Positions 1 through 7,238 of a DNA stretch of 7,861 nt are shown piece after piece. Position 1 is the first letter of the stretch. Each line of letters opens with the position of its first letter. Source of the stretch: Synergistes sp. (lineage in GTDB: Bacteria; Synergistota; Synergistia; Synergistales; Synergistaceae). Position numbers and translations under genes: made by a program. Under the pieces are notes generated by a model. That model made no database searches. It was given only the letters and a program-made list of their open reading frames with translations, and was not told the DNA's origin. The stretch spans positions 1 through 7,861 of the forward strand of contig JAEEYY010000170.1 of NCBI GenBank assembly GCA_016288355.1. Direction: 5' to 3'.

Positions 1-2129
1 GCAAACGGTATGAGCAGTATAAGTGCCTGCGGGCAGGCGCCTGCGGAGCAGCCTCCGCCTCCGCCGCTTTCTTCGGCAGGGCCGTATTGCTGCGTGGAAT
101 CCAAAACGTCGGCAATAGTTATCTCAGCCACCGGGAAATATCTGTTTATGCTGTTTACGGTGAAAATAATTTTGCCTTCCTGATATTCCGCAGGAATCGC
201 ATCATAGCCGCTGTCTGCCGGGAGGATAACGAAAGGCTTGCCGTAGAAATTAAGAAGCGGTGAGAGAGGCACCGAGAACGACGCTGCTTCGCCGTCCTCC
301 GACTGTTCGACCGTCATTTCAAAAACGCCCTTAAGCACGACGTTTTTATCGGGGTCGATCCCGTCAACGCGCTCCTCGTTAAGATATTTGATTATGTCTT
401 TCTCTCTTTTTCCCTGTTTTTTTTCATCAACGGACGAGGCATCGACGATAAGTTCGGTGCGGCCGACGGATTCCGCCTTTCCGGGAACGACCGACGTATC
501 TTCGGCCTTATGCTGCCGCGTTCCGAAGGCTTTGATGCAAATGCTTGCCGTATCCAGTCCTTTTTCGTCCATTACGTCATAGAAGGTGACGCCGTCTTCC
601 GATATCCATCCCTCGCCTCTTTTGGCTTCTGCCTTTTCGGAATATCCGGATAGTTTCTGCTCGACCGGAACCGCATAACTGTAACCGCCGGCCTGAACTG
701 TTGCCTTAATGACCACTGAAAACTTTGTTCCCATCGTCACGTCGACGGGATCTGCGAGGAGCACGGTGTTATAACCGGGAACGAGATCACTGACTGTGGA
801 GGCGGAGGCGGGAGTACCGCTCGAAGGGTAGTCTCCGCAGTTATTATATATGTATATATGATATTCGATGCCCGGCGCCGGAACATAAAAGGCTATCGAC
901 GATATCCTGTCATTTCCCTCTGCCGTGAATATATTCGCGAAATATGAGACCAGCCCGGGACCGGGTCTGTACCAGCTGGTGCAGCCAAGCGGGTCATACT
1001 GATATAATCTCTCGCCTGAAAGGGCGGCGGAGGTGGCGTACGCCACGCCGTCTGCCAGTGTTCCTTCTTCGTAGGAAACATAGAAATAACCGGCCTCTCC
1101 CCAGTTGCCCCCCCAGCTGTTGCGTACTATCCAGGCGCCGTTCTTCTTCGGCTGGTTGCCTTCTGCGAATTTTTCCTTCGGGTAGGCGTCGTCCCATCCG
1201 ACCAGTGCAACTGAGTGATTTGAGTTCAGGAGAGGCCCGTCGGGTCCATCCTTACCGTATGACCGCCCGGTGTAATATGAAAGGCCGTCTTTGGAATACA
1301 CGTCCCGGTTGATATCTTCGCGCGACTCTTCATTGTCCAGGTACTGATAGATGCCCGCGGAAACGGATCCGAAATCCATGATGGCCGATTTGATCATATT
1401 GCGCCGTTCGGCTGAAAGCTCTACGGTAACTTCGCCGTCGTTCCCAAGGTAAAACGCGTTATCGAGCTTATATTTTCTCATTTTCAGCGCGGGGGTATAC
1501 GCATAAGCAGGCGATTCCGGCGCCGGGGCGTCTGCCTCCGGCAAAGAGCCGGTGCCGCGCGCCAGAAGCGCAACTGCCACCCAGTCATTTCCTCCCGCAT
1601 TATAATAACGTTTCCTCCCCGGGGTGGTGAAAGAGATAAAATCGTCGTCGTTGTAGGCGTAATAGGTAATATACCATGTAGACAGCTCTATGTCGGATGA
1701 CAGGGCCAGCCCGGAATATATAAGACTGGATTCTGTGGCGGCCATCGCACTGTAGGCCCAGCAGTTTGAAAAATTGTGCTGGTCTCTCGCAGGCGGCTGT
1801 AACGGACGTGAATCATAGCGGGCGGGCAGCGTATTCCCTGCAGCGCGCAGATTCCTGCCTTCTGTCGAAGAAGGCGCCGTGCTGTATGCTGCGCCGTCAA
1901 GATGCGACCAGTTCAGCGGCGAAGGGATATAGCCGAAATTGCGCTCCTTTGCTTCGCCCGCGGAGTTACCCGCCATTCTGTTGAGTGAAGGCAGGCCGTC
2001 AGAATATCTGCTGATATAGTCCTCGAAAGCGGGATTTAACGGCGCAAGTTCCGCCTCTGCCGCTCCCGCCGCAAAAAGCGCGGCAGCACACGCAAACCAC
2101 AGCAAAAGCCTAACAGATACCTTCTTCAT
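1..2129 (-). CDS. Secreted papain-family (C1) cysteine peptidase with lectin-like region and Synergist-type C-terminal sorting signal (3' end beyond window)
   Basis: The reading frame is open from ATG at 2127-2129 to the left edge: 709 complete codons, no stop. Residues 1-26 form a signal peptide (MKK, hydrophobic core, likely cleavage after AEA). The peptidase domain spans about 100-365. It shows the oxyanion Gln117 in RDQHN, nucleophile Cys123 in SNCWAYSAMAA, His305 in NHSVALVGWDD and Asn337 in VRNSWGGNWGEAGYFYV, so the catalytic centre looks intact. No long classical inhibitor propeptide is visible. Residues about 372-540, with Cys383, Cys431 and Cys531, match in position and beta-rich character the lectin-like domain that often follows such peptidases. 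A charged linker and another beta-rich segment (about 590-680) lead to five glycines (689-693), Cys694 and a hydrophobic run cut by the edge. This resembles the Synergist-CTERM signal, implying processing and surface anchoring. AAAGGAGAG six bases upstream supports the start. The catalytic assignment is firm; the lectin-like domain is tentative. Confidence 0.9.
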   Translation of the reverse strand, partial: MKKVSVRLLLWFACAAALFAAGAAEAELAPLNPAFEDYISRYSDGLPSLNRMAGNSAGEAKERNFGYIPSPLNWSHLDGAAYSTAPSSTEGRNLRAAGNTLPARYDSRPLQPPARDQHNFSNCWAYSAMAATESSLIYSGLALSSDIELSTWYITYYAYNDDDFISFTTPGRKRYYNAGGNDWVAVALLARGTGSLPEADAPAPESPAYAYTPALKMRKYKLDNAFYLGNDGEVTVELSAERRNMIKSAIMDFGSVSAGIYQYLDNEESREDINRDVYSKDGLSYYTGRSYGKDGPDGPLLNSNHSVALVGWDDAYPKEKFAEGNQPKKNGAWIVRNSWGGNWGEAGYFYVSYEEGTLADGVAYATSAALSGERLYQYDPLGCTSWYRPGPGLVSYFANIFTAEGNDRISSIAFYVPAPGIEYHIYIYNNCGDYPSSGTPASASTVSDLVPGYNTVLLADPVDVTMGTKFSVVIKATVQAGGYSYAVPVEQKLSGYSEKAEAKRGEGWISEDGVTFYDVMDEKGLDTASICIKAFGTRQHKAEDTSVVPGKAESVGRTELIVDASSVDEKKQGKREKDIIKYLNEERVDGIDPDKNVVLKGVFEMTVEQSEDGEAASFSVPLSPLLNFYGKPFVILPADSGYDAIPAEYQEGKIIFTVNSINRYFPVAEITIADVLDSTQQYGPAEESGGGGGCSAGACPQALILLIPF

Positions 2130-2134
2130 AAAAG

Positions 2135-2143
2135 CTCTCCTTT
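2135..2143 (-). promoter_or_regulatory. Ribosome binding site of the C1 peptidase gene
   Basis: On the minus strand this reads AAAGGAGAG, a near-ideal Shine-Dalgarno sequence, followed by six bases and the ATG at 2129. It fixes the start at the methionine that opens a proper signal peptide. Confidence 0.8.
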
Positions 2144-2220
2144 CGCGTTAAAAGGGCAGAATCCATCCCTGCATTGGCGTTCGAAACGGCAGATTACAGA
2201 AACGTTCTTAAAATCGTTTT

Positions 2221-2232
2221 TATGATATCATA
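2221..2232. other. 12-bp perfect palindrome upstream of the C1 peptidase gene
   Basis: TATGATATCATA equals its own reverse complement and lies about 90 bases upstream of the peptidase start codon. It contains TATGAT, which could be a -10 box for the minus strand, but no convincing -35 element lies 16-18 bases further upstream. It could be a small operator or chance in an AT-rich patch. Immediately downstream on the minus strand is a 5-bp inverted repeat (AAACG, 10 bases, CGTTT). No regulator is identified. Confidence 0.3.
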
Positions 2233-2320
2233 CCGCAGAACATAAGCTATAGAAAGAGGGCGTAAAGTTCCTCCTTCATGAACAGAACAGCGTGAATGAA
2301 AGATACGGACCTGCCTGCAG

Positions 2321-2359
2321 AGAGGGACTCGGGCCGGCTTACACCGGTCTTTTCCCTCT
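2321..2359 (-). terminator. Possible weak terminator or hairpin after livF
   Basis: An outer perfect 7-bp stem (agaggga 2321-2327 with tccctct 2353-2359) encloses an inner stem built on CCGG/CCGG around 2331-2350. It starts about ten bases past the livF stop. On the minus strand no T-tract follows, so it is not a standard intrinsic terminator. On the plus strand the inner stem is followed by TTTT, but no plus-strand gene ends here. It may slow or end the liv transcript, or leave read-through into the peptidase gene. Confidence 0.3.
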
Positions 2360-2369
2360 GAAGCGCTTT

Positions 2370-3074
2370 TTATCCGCCCAGGTAGGCGCTGATCACGCGG
2401 CTGTCGTTCAGCAGATCCTTTCCTTCGCCGTGGAGCGTTATCTGCCCCACCTCAAGCACATAGGCGTAGTCAGCGATCTTAAGCGCGGCAAAGGCATTCT
2501 GCTCGACAAGCAGGACAGTCTTACCCTCTTTGTTTATCTGGCGGATGATGTCGAATACCTCTTCCACGAGTATCGGTGCAAGCCCCATCGAAGGCTCGTC
2601 AAACATTATCAGCTCGGGGCTGCTCATAAGGGCTCTTCCCACGGCCAGCATCTGCTGCTCGCCTCCGGAAAGGGTGCCGCCCTTCTGCCATGAGCGTTCG
2701 CGCAGGCGCGGAAAAAGATCGAAGGCTTTTTCTACCGCGGCGTCGACCTCGGCCTTGCTCTTGCAGGTATAGCCGCCGAGACGCAGATTTTCGAGCACTG
2801 TCAGGTGCGGAAAGATCCTCCGTCCTTCGGGGCAGAGCGCTATGCCGCTTTCAAGCACGCGCTCCGGCTGCATTCCGAAAATGTTTTTGCCTTTCCATGT
2901 CAAGGAACCGCTTTTATTGCGTACCAGTCCGGCTATCGCGCGCAGCGCGCTGCTTTTCCCGGCGCCGTTGGCGCCTATCAGCGTGACTATCCTGCCTTCG
3001 GGCACTTCAAGAGATATTCCGCGCAGCGCCTGTATGCCGCCGTAGTTGACGCAGAGATTTTCCACCTTGAGCAT
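2370..3074 (-). CDS. livF: Branched-chain/polar amino acid ABC transporter, ATP-binding protein LivF
   Basis: This 234-residue protein is one of the two cytoplasmic ATPases powering the LivHM permease. Walker A is GANGAGKS (34-41), the signature LSGGEQ (135-140) and Walker B LIMFDEP (155-161). The Q-loop position reads CPEGRRIFP (81-89) with Glu, and the switch histidine is Gln192 in LVEQNA. Both are usual for LivF proteins and help separate it from LivG. Length is typical for the family. The start ATG directly abuts the livG stop codon (no gap), with GGAGG eight bases upstream inside livG, which suggests coupled translation. It is the last gene of the operon. Substrate range cannot be read from the ATPase. 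Confidence 0.95.
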   Translation of the reverse strand: MLKVENLCVNYGGIQALRGISLEVPEGRIVTLIGANGAGKSSALRAIAGLVRNKSGSLTWKGKNIFGMQPERVLESGIALCPEGRRIFPHLTVLENLRLGGYTCKSKAEVDAAVEKAFDLFPRLRERSWQKGGTLSGGEQQMLAVGRALMSSPELIMFDEPSMGLAPILVEEVFDIIRQINKEGKTVLLVEQNAFAALKIADYAYVLEVGQITLHGEGKDLLNDSRVISAYLGG

Positions 3075-3866
3075 CTATCTCGCCTCCGCCTTTCCTGCGG
3101 CTTCCTTGCCGAGGTACGCCTCTATGACTTTTGTGTTCGTGCGGATATCCGCCGGAGTTCCTTCAGCTATCAGCTGCCCGTAGTCCAGCACGCGGATCCA
3201 TTCGGAAACTCCCATTACGACCTTCATGTCGTGCTCTATCATAAGGATAGTCACCTTGAATTTGTCCCGTATATGTCTTATGAAATCCATAAGTTCAAGG
3301 CTTTCCTGCGGGTTCATTCCCGCGGCCGGCTCGTCAAGCAGCAGAAGCTCCGGCTCGGTCGCAAGTGCTCTTGCTATCTCAAGACGCCGCTGTGCGCCGT
3401 AGGGAAGCCCTGTCGCCGTCTCCTGCGCCAGTTTTTCGAGCCCGACGGCGCCAAGCAGAGACATCGATCTTTCCTTCATCTGCCGCTCTTCTCTGCGGAA
3501 GGAAGGGAGCTGGATCGGCGCGCTCCACCACGGAGACTTCTGACGCACCCAGCAGCCTGTCATTACGTTCTGCAGAACCGTTCCGCCGGAGAAGAGGCGT
3601 ATATTCTGGAACGTGCGCGCAATGCCTGTCTTGCATACGAGGTGCGGCTCAAGCGGTGTTATATCCTCTCCCTTGAAGAACACACGGCCGGAAGTAGGCT
3701 TGTAGAAGCCTGTGATTATGTTGAAACAGGTAGTCTTCCCGGCTCCGTTTGGGCCGATAAGGCTCGTTATCGAACCGCGCTCCACTTCAATCGAAAAGCC
3801 GCTTACGGCGGTAAGACCGCCGAACTTTATCATTACATCTTCTGTCTTGAGTATGATATCAGCCAT
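3075..3866 (-). CDS. livG: Branched-chain/polar amino acid ABC transporter, ATP-binding protein LivG
   Basis: This 263-residue ATPase pairs with LivF on the inner face of the LivHM permease. It has Walker A GPNGAGKTT (38-46), Q-loop Gln87 in ARTFQNIRLF, a divergent signature LPYGAQRRLEIARAL (154-168), Walker B LLLLDEPAAGMNP (174-186) and switch His212 in MIEHDM. The YGAQ form in place of SGGQ and the extra loop after the Q-loop (about 100-130, with three tryptophans) are typical of LivG. The C-terminal EAYLGKEA (249-256) also fits the family. The first 8 bases overlap the end of livM, and AAGGAAGG lies about ten bases upstream of the ATG. Nothing looks broken. Confidence 0.95.
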   Translation of the reverse strand: MADIILKTEDVMIKFGGLTAVSGFSIEVERGSITSLIGPNGAGKTTCFNIITGFYKPTSGRVFFKGEDITPLEPHLVCKTGIARTFQNIRLFSGGTVLQNVMTGCWVRQKSPWWSAPIQLPSFRREERQMKERSMSLLGAVGLEKLAQETATGLPYGAQRRLEIARALATEPELLLLDEPAAGMNPQESLELMDFIRHIRDKFKVTILMIEHDMKVVMGVSEWIRVLDYGQLIAEGTPADIRTNTKVIEAYLGKEAAGKAEAR

Positions 3867-4917
3867 TTGCGCGCGCCTTCCTTCCCGTTATGCGCCTGGC
3901 GAAGCGCGCCGCGCTTTCCCAGCTGAATTCGTAGCCGCCGATTATTCCCTCGCGGCGGTAAAGGATTATGAACAGCAGCAGCAGCGAGAATATCAGCATT
4001 CTCATGCCGGGCATGCCCGCTATCTCCCACGAGCCGATCTTTATCGTTTCCTCAACGAAGCGCAGCCATTCAAGAAGCACCGTTATCACAACGGCTCCGA
4101 CCACCGAGCCCGTTACGGACCCGAGTCCGCCGACCACGACGAACATCAGGATATTGAAAGTAAGCTGAAAGTTGAACATCTTGGGATCGATCGTCGTGAT
4201 AAGGCTGCCCATAAGAGAACCGCCGACGCCGGCAAAGAAGGCTCCTATAACGAAGGAGATCGTCTTTGTCCTGAAAGTGTTTATCCCCATCGCTTTTGCC
4301 GCGACTTCGTCGTCGCGCACTGCGCGCAGCGTATTGCCGAAGTTGCCGGAGAGCAGTCTCACTATAACATAGATGGTAAGTATGCACCAGAAATAGTTCC
4401 AGCCGAGACCGGCATATGCCGGGATGCCTTTAAGCCCCAGCGCGCCGTTTGTGACCGGCGTCATATTTGTGAAGATAACGCGGATTATCTCGCCGAAGCC
4501 GAGCGTGGCAATTCCCAGATAGTCGCCGCCAAGCCTCAGACAGGGCAGCGCTATCAGAAGGCCGACCAGAGCCGCGGCAAGTCCGCCTGCAACGACAGCA
4601 ACGAAGAAGGGCGCGTGCATCACGGAAAAAGGCCACATCATCGGTTCAAGTATATACATCATCTCTTTCTGCGCGGCTGGCAGGATCAGTATTGCGGTGA
4701 CATAGGCGCCTATCGCCATAAAGCCTGCGTGGGCGAGAGAAAACATCCCGGTGAAGCCGTATATAAGATTAAGGCTTATCGCAAGTATCGTATTGACTGC
4801 GATAAGGTTCAGCACCTGCAGCGAATATCCGTCAAGGTAATTCTGTGCCCACCAGAGGAAGAGAGCAAGCAGTGCGATAAAGCCGGCGTCAAGCAGCAGT
4901 TTAGTGGTTTTTTTCAT
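3859..4917 (-). CDS. livM: Branched-chain/polar amino acid ABC transporter, permease LivM
   Basis: This 352-residue inner-membrane protein forms half of the translocation channel with LivH. The sequence shows multiple hydrophobic segments (for example 11-24, 34-52, 67-80, 103-125, 219-241, 255-284 and 307-320). Family blocks include YGFTGMFSLAHAGFMAIGAY (53-72), LRLGGDYLGIATLGFGEI (127-144), AVRDDEVAAKAMGIN (199-213) and VGGLGSVTGSVVGA (262-275), the last being the cytoplasmic loop region that contacts the ATPases. The tail (RRITGRKARANG) is basic and cytoplasmic. The start codon shares one base with the livH stop (TAATG junction), with GGAGGAT ten bases upstream, favouring translational coupling. 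Confidence 0.94.
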   Translation of the reverse strand: MKKTTKLLLDAGFIALLALFLWWAQNYLDGYSLQVLNLIAVNTILAISLNLIYGFTGMFSLAHAGFMAIGAYVTAILILPAAQKEMMYILEPMMWPFSVMHAPFFVAVVAGGLAAALVGLLIALPCLRLGGDYLGIATLGFGEIIRVIFTNMTPVTNGALGLKGIPAYAGLGWNYFWCILTIYVIVRLLSGNFGNTLRAVRDDEVAAKAMGINTFRTKTISFVIGAFFAGVGGSLMGSLITTIDPKMFNFQLTFNILMFVVVGGLGSVTGSVVGAVVITVLLEWLRFVEETIKIGSWEIAGMPGMRMLIFSLLLLFIILYRREGIIGGYEFSWESAARFARRITGRKARANG

Positions 4918-5810
4918 TATATCTTATCCTCCAGCTTCTCGCCCATCAGTCCGGTCGGCCTGTAGAACAGTATCAATATAAGCAGAACGAACGCGAAAGC
5001 GTCGCGGTAGCCGGAAAGCGACGGGAAAAGAGCCACCAGCATTATCTCCATAAAGCCGAGCAGAAGCCCTCCTATCATAGCCCCCTGCACCGAGCCTATG
5101 CCTCCGAGCACCGCCGCTATGAAGGCTTTTAGCCCGGGGAAGACTCCCATGAAGGGGTTTATCTGCGGATAACGAAGGGCCCACATGATACCGGCCGCAG
5201 CCGCCATCGCCGAGCCAATACCGAAGGTCAGCGCTATTATGCGGTCCACCTTTACACCCATCAGTCTTGTCGTTTCTATATCCCGCGATATCGCGCGCAT
5301 CGCTATCCCCGGCTTGGTGCGGTAAAGCATCCACATAAGCGCGGCAACAAGCAGAAAAGATATGACGGGCACAAATATCGCAAGCGGAAGGATACGTGCG
5401 CCGCCTATAGACATTACCTTTACAAGCGGTTCAAAGCTGGGCATCGGCTTGGGGACCCCGGTAAAGATAACGAGGCAGAGATTTTCGATAAAGAATGAAA
5501 CTCCAATAGCGGAGATGAGCGCCGATATGCGGGGGGCGCTGCGCAGTGGCTGATATGCTATCCGGTCGATCATCATACCGAAGAGCGCGGTCGCCGCTAT
5601 GGAAAGTATGACGGCCGGTATCCACGGAAGATGCATGCCGGCTATCGCAATAAAGACGAAATATGTGCTTATCATGAAGATATCCCCGTGGGCGAAGTTT
5701 ATCAGCCTGAGGATACCGTAGACCATCGTATAGCCGATGGCGATCAGCCCGTAAAGGCTGCCCAGCATAAGGGCGTTGAAAAAATGCTGGACTATCATAT
5801 CAAATGTCAT
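4917..5810 (-). CDS. livH: Branched-chain/polar amino acid ABC transporter, permease LivH
   Basis: This 297-residue inner-membrane permease is the partner of LivM. Diagnostic blocks are the N-terminal LGSLYGLIAIGYTMVYGILR (16-35) followed by LINFAHGDIFM (36-46), AYQPLRSAPRISALISAIG (85-103), KPGIAMRAISRDIETTRLMG (166-185) and GLKAFIAAVLGGIGSVQGA (226-244). At least seven hydrophobic segments are visible and the length is normal. Upstream of the ATG is AGAGGGG, a modest ribosome binding site. The gene is separated from livJ by 132 bases with two terminator-like hairpins, so it is probably expressed at a lower level than livJ by partial read-through. It ends in a one-base overlap with livM. Confidence 0.94.
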   Translation of the reverse strand: MTFDMIVQHFFNALMLGSLYGLIAIGYTMVYGILRLINFAHGDIFMISTYFVFIAIAGMHLPWIPAVILSIAATALFGMMIDRIAYQPLRSAPRISALISAIGVSFFIENLCLVIFTGVPKPMPSFEPLVKVMSIGGARILPLAIFVPVISFLLVAALMWMLYRTKPGIAMRAISRDIETTRLMGVKVDRIIALTFGIGSAMAAAAGIMWALRYPQINPFMGVFPGLKAFIAAVLGGIGSVQGAMIGGLLLGFMEIMLVALFPSLSGYRDAFAFVLLILILFYRPTGLMGEKLEDKI

Positions 5811-5861
5811 AACATTACCCCTCTTGACCCCCGCGGCAGACGGGAGAAGATTTTTTAATGG

Positions 5862-5886
5862 AAAACGCCGGACGCGGAGCTCCGGC
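5862..5886 (-). terminator. Second terminator-like hairpin between livJ and livH
   Basis: A perfect 6-bp stem (gccgga 5867-5872 with tccggc 5881-5886) with an 8-base loop is followed on the minus strand by G and then TTTT (5865-5862). It lies 10 bases past the end of the stronger hairpin at 5897-5929. It is short, so on its own it is probably weak; together the pair may act as an attenuator. Confidence 0.45.
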
Positions 5887-5892
5887 AGAGTG

Positions 5893-5929
5893 AAAAGCTC
5901 AGGCGCGCGGCAGCGCCGCGCGCCTGAGC
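5893..5929 (-). terminator. Strong GC-rich hairpin with T-tract after livJ (partial terminator)
   Basis: A perfect 15-bp stem (5897-5911 with 5915-5929), mostly G/C, has a 3-base loop and is followed on the minus strand by TTTT (5896-5893). It begins 14 bases after the livJ stop. In binding-protein transporter operons such hairpins usually protect the upstream mRNA and reduce read-through into the permease genes. The short T-tract fits leaky termination. The stem and T-tract are seen directly; the role is inferred from position. Confidence 0.75.
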
Positions 5930-5942
5930 ACAGGAAATTATG

Positions 5943-7082
5943 CTATTTGGGGTTCACTATCGCGTGGAATACCTGCTTGCCGTTTTCGATGCGGATAATG
6001 CCGACAGACTTCTCCGCGTCGTGCGTCTTGTTTATTGTCGTAGTCCCGGTTACGCCGGGCATATCCTTCGTAGCGGCGATCGCAGCCGTGATCTTCTCGG
6101 GGTCTGCGCTCTTGCTTGATTTGATCGCGTTGTAAATAAGGAGATACGCGTCATAGCCGCAGCCGGTAAGCGCTGCCGGGTCTTTGTCGGGGTAGGCTTT
6201 GCGCCACTGCGCCGTGAACTGCTTCTGGATCTGGCTCATAAGCTTCTCGGGCATATTGGGCGAATAGGCGAACGTGGTATAGCTGAAGCCTTCCACGGAC
6301 TGTCCGCCGATCTTGACCATTTCGGGGTTGTCCATAGCGTCGCCGCCCAGAATCTTGAAATCGGCTCCCAGTTCGCGGGCCTGGCGCATGATGATCGCGC
6401 CCTCCGCAAAGTTCGCGGGGATGTAAAGGACGTCCGGCTTCTTGCTGATGATCTCGGTCAGCTGGGCCGTGAAGTCCTGGTCGCCCTTCTGGTAGTTCAT
6501 TACAGATACGATCTTGCCGCCGTTCTTCGTGAAGTTCTGCTTGAAGAAGTTGCCGAGTCCGACACTGTAGTCTTCGGTGACTTCGATCAGCATCGCTGCG
6601 GTCTTGGCATTAAGCTCCTTCAGTGCGTAATCCGCAGCTCCGGCGCCCTGGAAGGGGTCAATGAAGCATACGCGGAACACATATTTCTTGCCCTGCGTGA
6701 CGAGCGGGTTCGTGCAGGAGGTGCCGACCATCGGAATGCCGGCCTTCTCAGCGACTTCTCCGCCTGCCATCGCGAGCGATGAGCCGTAGGTCCCCACTAT
6801 CGCGCATACCTTGTCCTTTTCGATAAGGCGCTTTACCGCATTTGCCGCTTCGACCTTATCGCTCTTGTTGTCGACTACCACAAGTTCGATCTTCTTTCCG
6901 TCCACTGTCGGATACTGACTGTGAGCGAGCTTGACTCCGTCAAGCTCAAGCTGCCCGCCGACTGCGTTTCCGCCGGTTATCGGGAGGTAAACGCCGATCT
7001 TGACGCTGTCCGCCGCTGCCGCTGTGCCTGCGCAGATGGCAATAAACAGTAAAGCTGCCGACAATTTTTTGCAAAAACTCAT
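5943..7082 (-). CDS. livJ: Periplasmic branched-chain/polar amino acid-binding protein (LivJ/LivK type)
   Basis: This 379-residue protein captures amino acids outside the inner membrane and delivers them to LivHM. Residues 1-24 are a signal peptide ending TAAAA before DSVKIGVYLPITGG, the usual mature N-terminus of the family. Cys17 lies in the hydrophobic core, but IAIC is a poor lipobox, so a free periplasmic protein is more likely than a lipoprotein. Ligand-pocket regions are recognisable: GTYGSS (97-102), VGTSCTNPL (119-127), IEVTEDYSVG (166-175) and GGDAMDNPEM (246-255). Cys93, Cys123, Cys139 and Cys308 are present; pairing is unknown. The start is supported by AGAGGT nine bases upstream and a TATAAT box about 47 bases upstream. 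It is first in the operon and set apart by hairpins. Ligand could be Leu/Ile/Val or another amino acid. Confidence 0.93.
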   Translation of the reverse strand: MSFCKKLSAALLFIAICAGTAAAADSVKIGVYLPITGGNAVGGQLELDGVKLAHSQYPTVDGKKIELVVVDNKSDKVEAANAVKRLIEKDKVCAIVGTYGSSLAMAGGEVAEKAGIPMVGTSCTNPLVTQGKKYVFRVCFIDPFQGAGAADYALKELNAKTAAMLIEVTEDYSVGLGNFFKQNFTKNGGKIVSVMNYQKGDQDFTAQLTEIISKKPDVLYIPANFAEGAIIMRQARELGADFKILGGDAMDNPEMVKIGGQSVEGFSYTTFAYSPNMPEKLMSQIQKQFTAQWRKAYPDKDPAALTGCGYDAYLLIYNAIKSSKSADPEKITAAIAATKDMPGVTGTTTINKTHDAEKSVGIIRIENGKQVFHAIVNPK

Positions 7083-7128
7083 ACTACAGCACCTCTGACC
7101 TTTCGTTGTAAAGTGAAATACTTAGTTG

Positions 7129-7134
7129 ATTATA
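7129..7134 (-). promoter_or_regulatory. Probable -10 box of the livJHMGF promoter
   Basis: The minus strand reads TATAAT, an exact sigma-70 -10 consensus, in an AT-rich region upstream of livJ. No good -35 hexamer lies at 16-18 bases; TTGCTG occurs 20 bases upstream. The predicted start, about 7 bases downstream, would give a leader of roughly 40 bases carrying the livJ ribosome binding site (AGAGGT, 7091-7096). Confidence 0.5.
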
Positions 7135-7177
7135 TCGTAAGTTTTATCAAATAACAGCAACAGACAATAAATTTAAT

Positions 7178-7211
7178 AAAAAAGAGATTCCTCATTAAGA
7201 ACGCGGAATCT
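7178..7211 (-). terminator. Intrinsic terminator-like hairpin upstream of the livJ promoter
   Basis: A perfect 7-bp stem (agattcc 7185-7191 with ggaatct 7205-7211) with a 13-base loop is followed on the minus strand by C and six T (7183-7178). It sits about 45 bases upstream of the livJ -10 box and could insulate the operon from upstream transcription. The stem is AT-rich for a terminator, so strength is uncertain. Confidence 0.5.
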
Positions 7212-7238
7212 GAAAGACAGCAAGTGAAAGACAGCAAG
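7211..7238. repeat. Exact tandem duplication of a 14-base unit
   Basis: TGAAAGACAGCAAG occurs twice head to tail (7211-7224 and 7225-7238) without a mismatch. It lies between two terminator-like hairpins. Only two copies are seen; it may be a recent slippage duplication or paired protein-binding sites. Confidence 0.85.

Noticed and set aside
388..1984. Several short open frames on both strands across 388-1984
   Set aside because: They lie in other frames of the C1 peptidase gene, whose catalytic motifs are continuous through the region.
2242..2280. Ten-codon minus-strand open frame (MKEELYALFL) in the gap before the peptidase gene, considered as a leader peptide
   Set aside because: It has no runs of regulatory codons, no clear ribosome binding site and no attenuator-like hairpins arranged after it; chance is likelier.
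2805..4965. Long plus-strand open frames of 373 and 417 residues opposite livF, livG and livM
   Set aside because: They are antisense shadows of confidently identified ABC transporter genes and have low-complexity, basic composition without family motifs.
5943..7082. LivJ as a lipoprotein anchored at Cys17
   Set aside because: The residue before the Cys is Ile (IAIC), which does not fit the lipobox, whereas a normal signal peptidase I site (AAAA before DS) is present.
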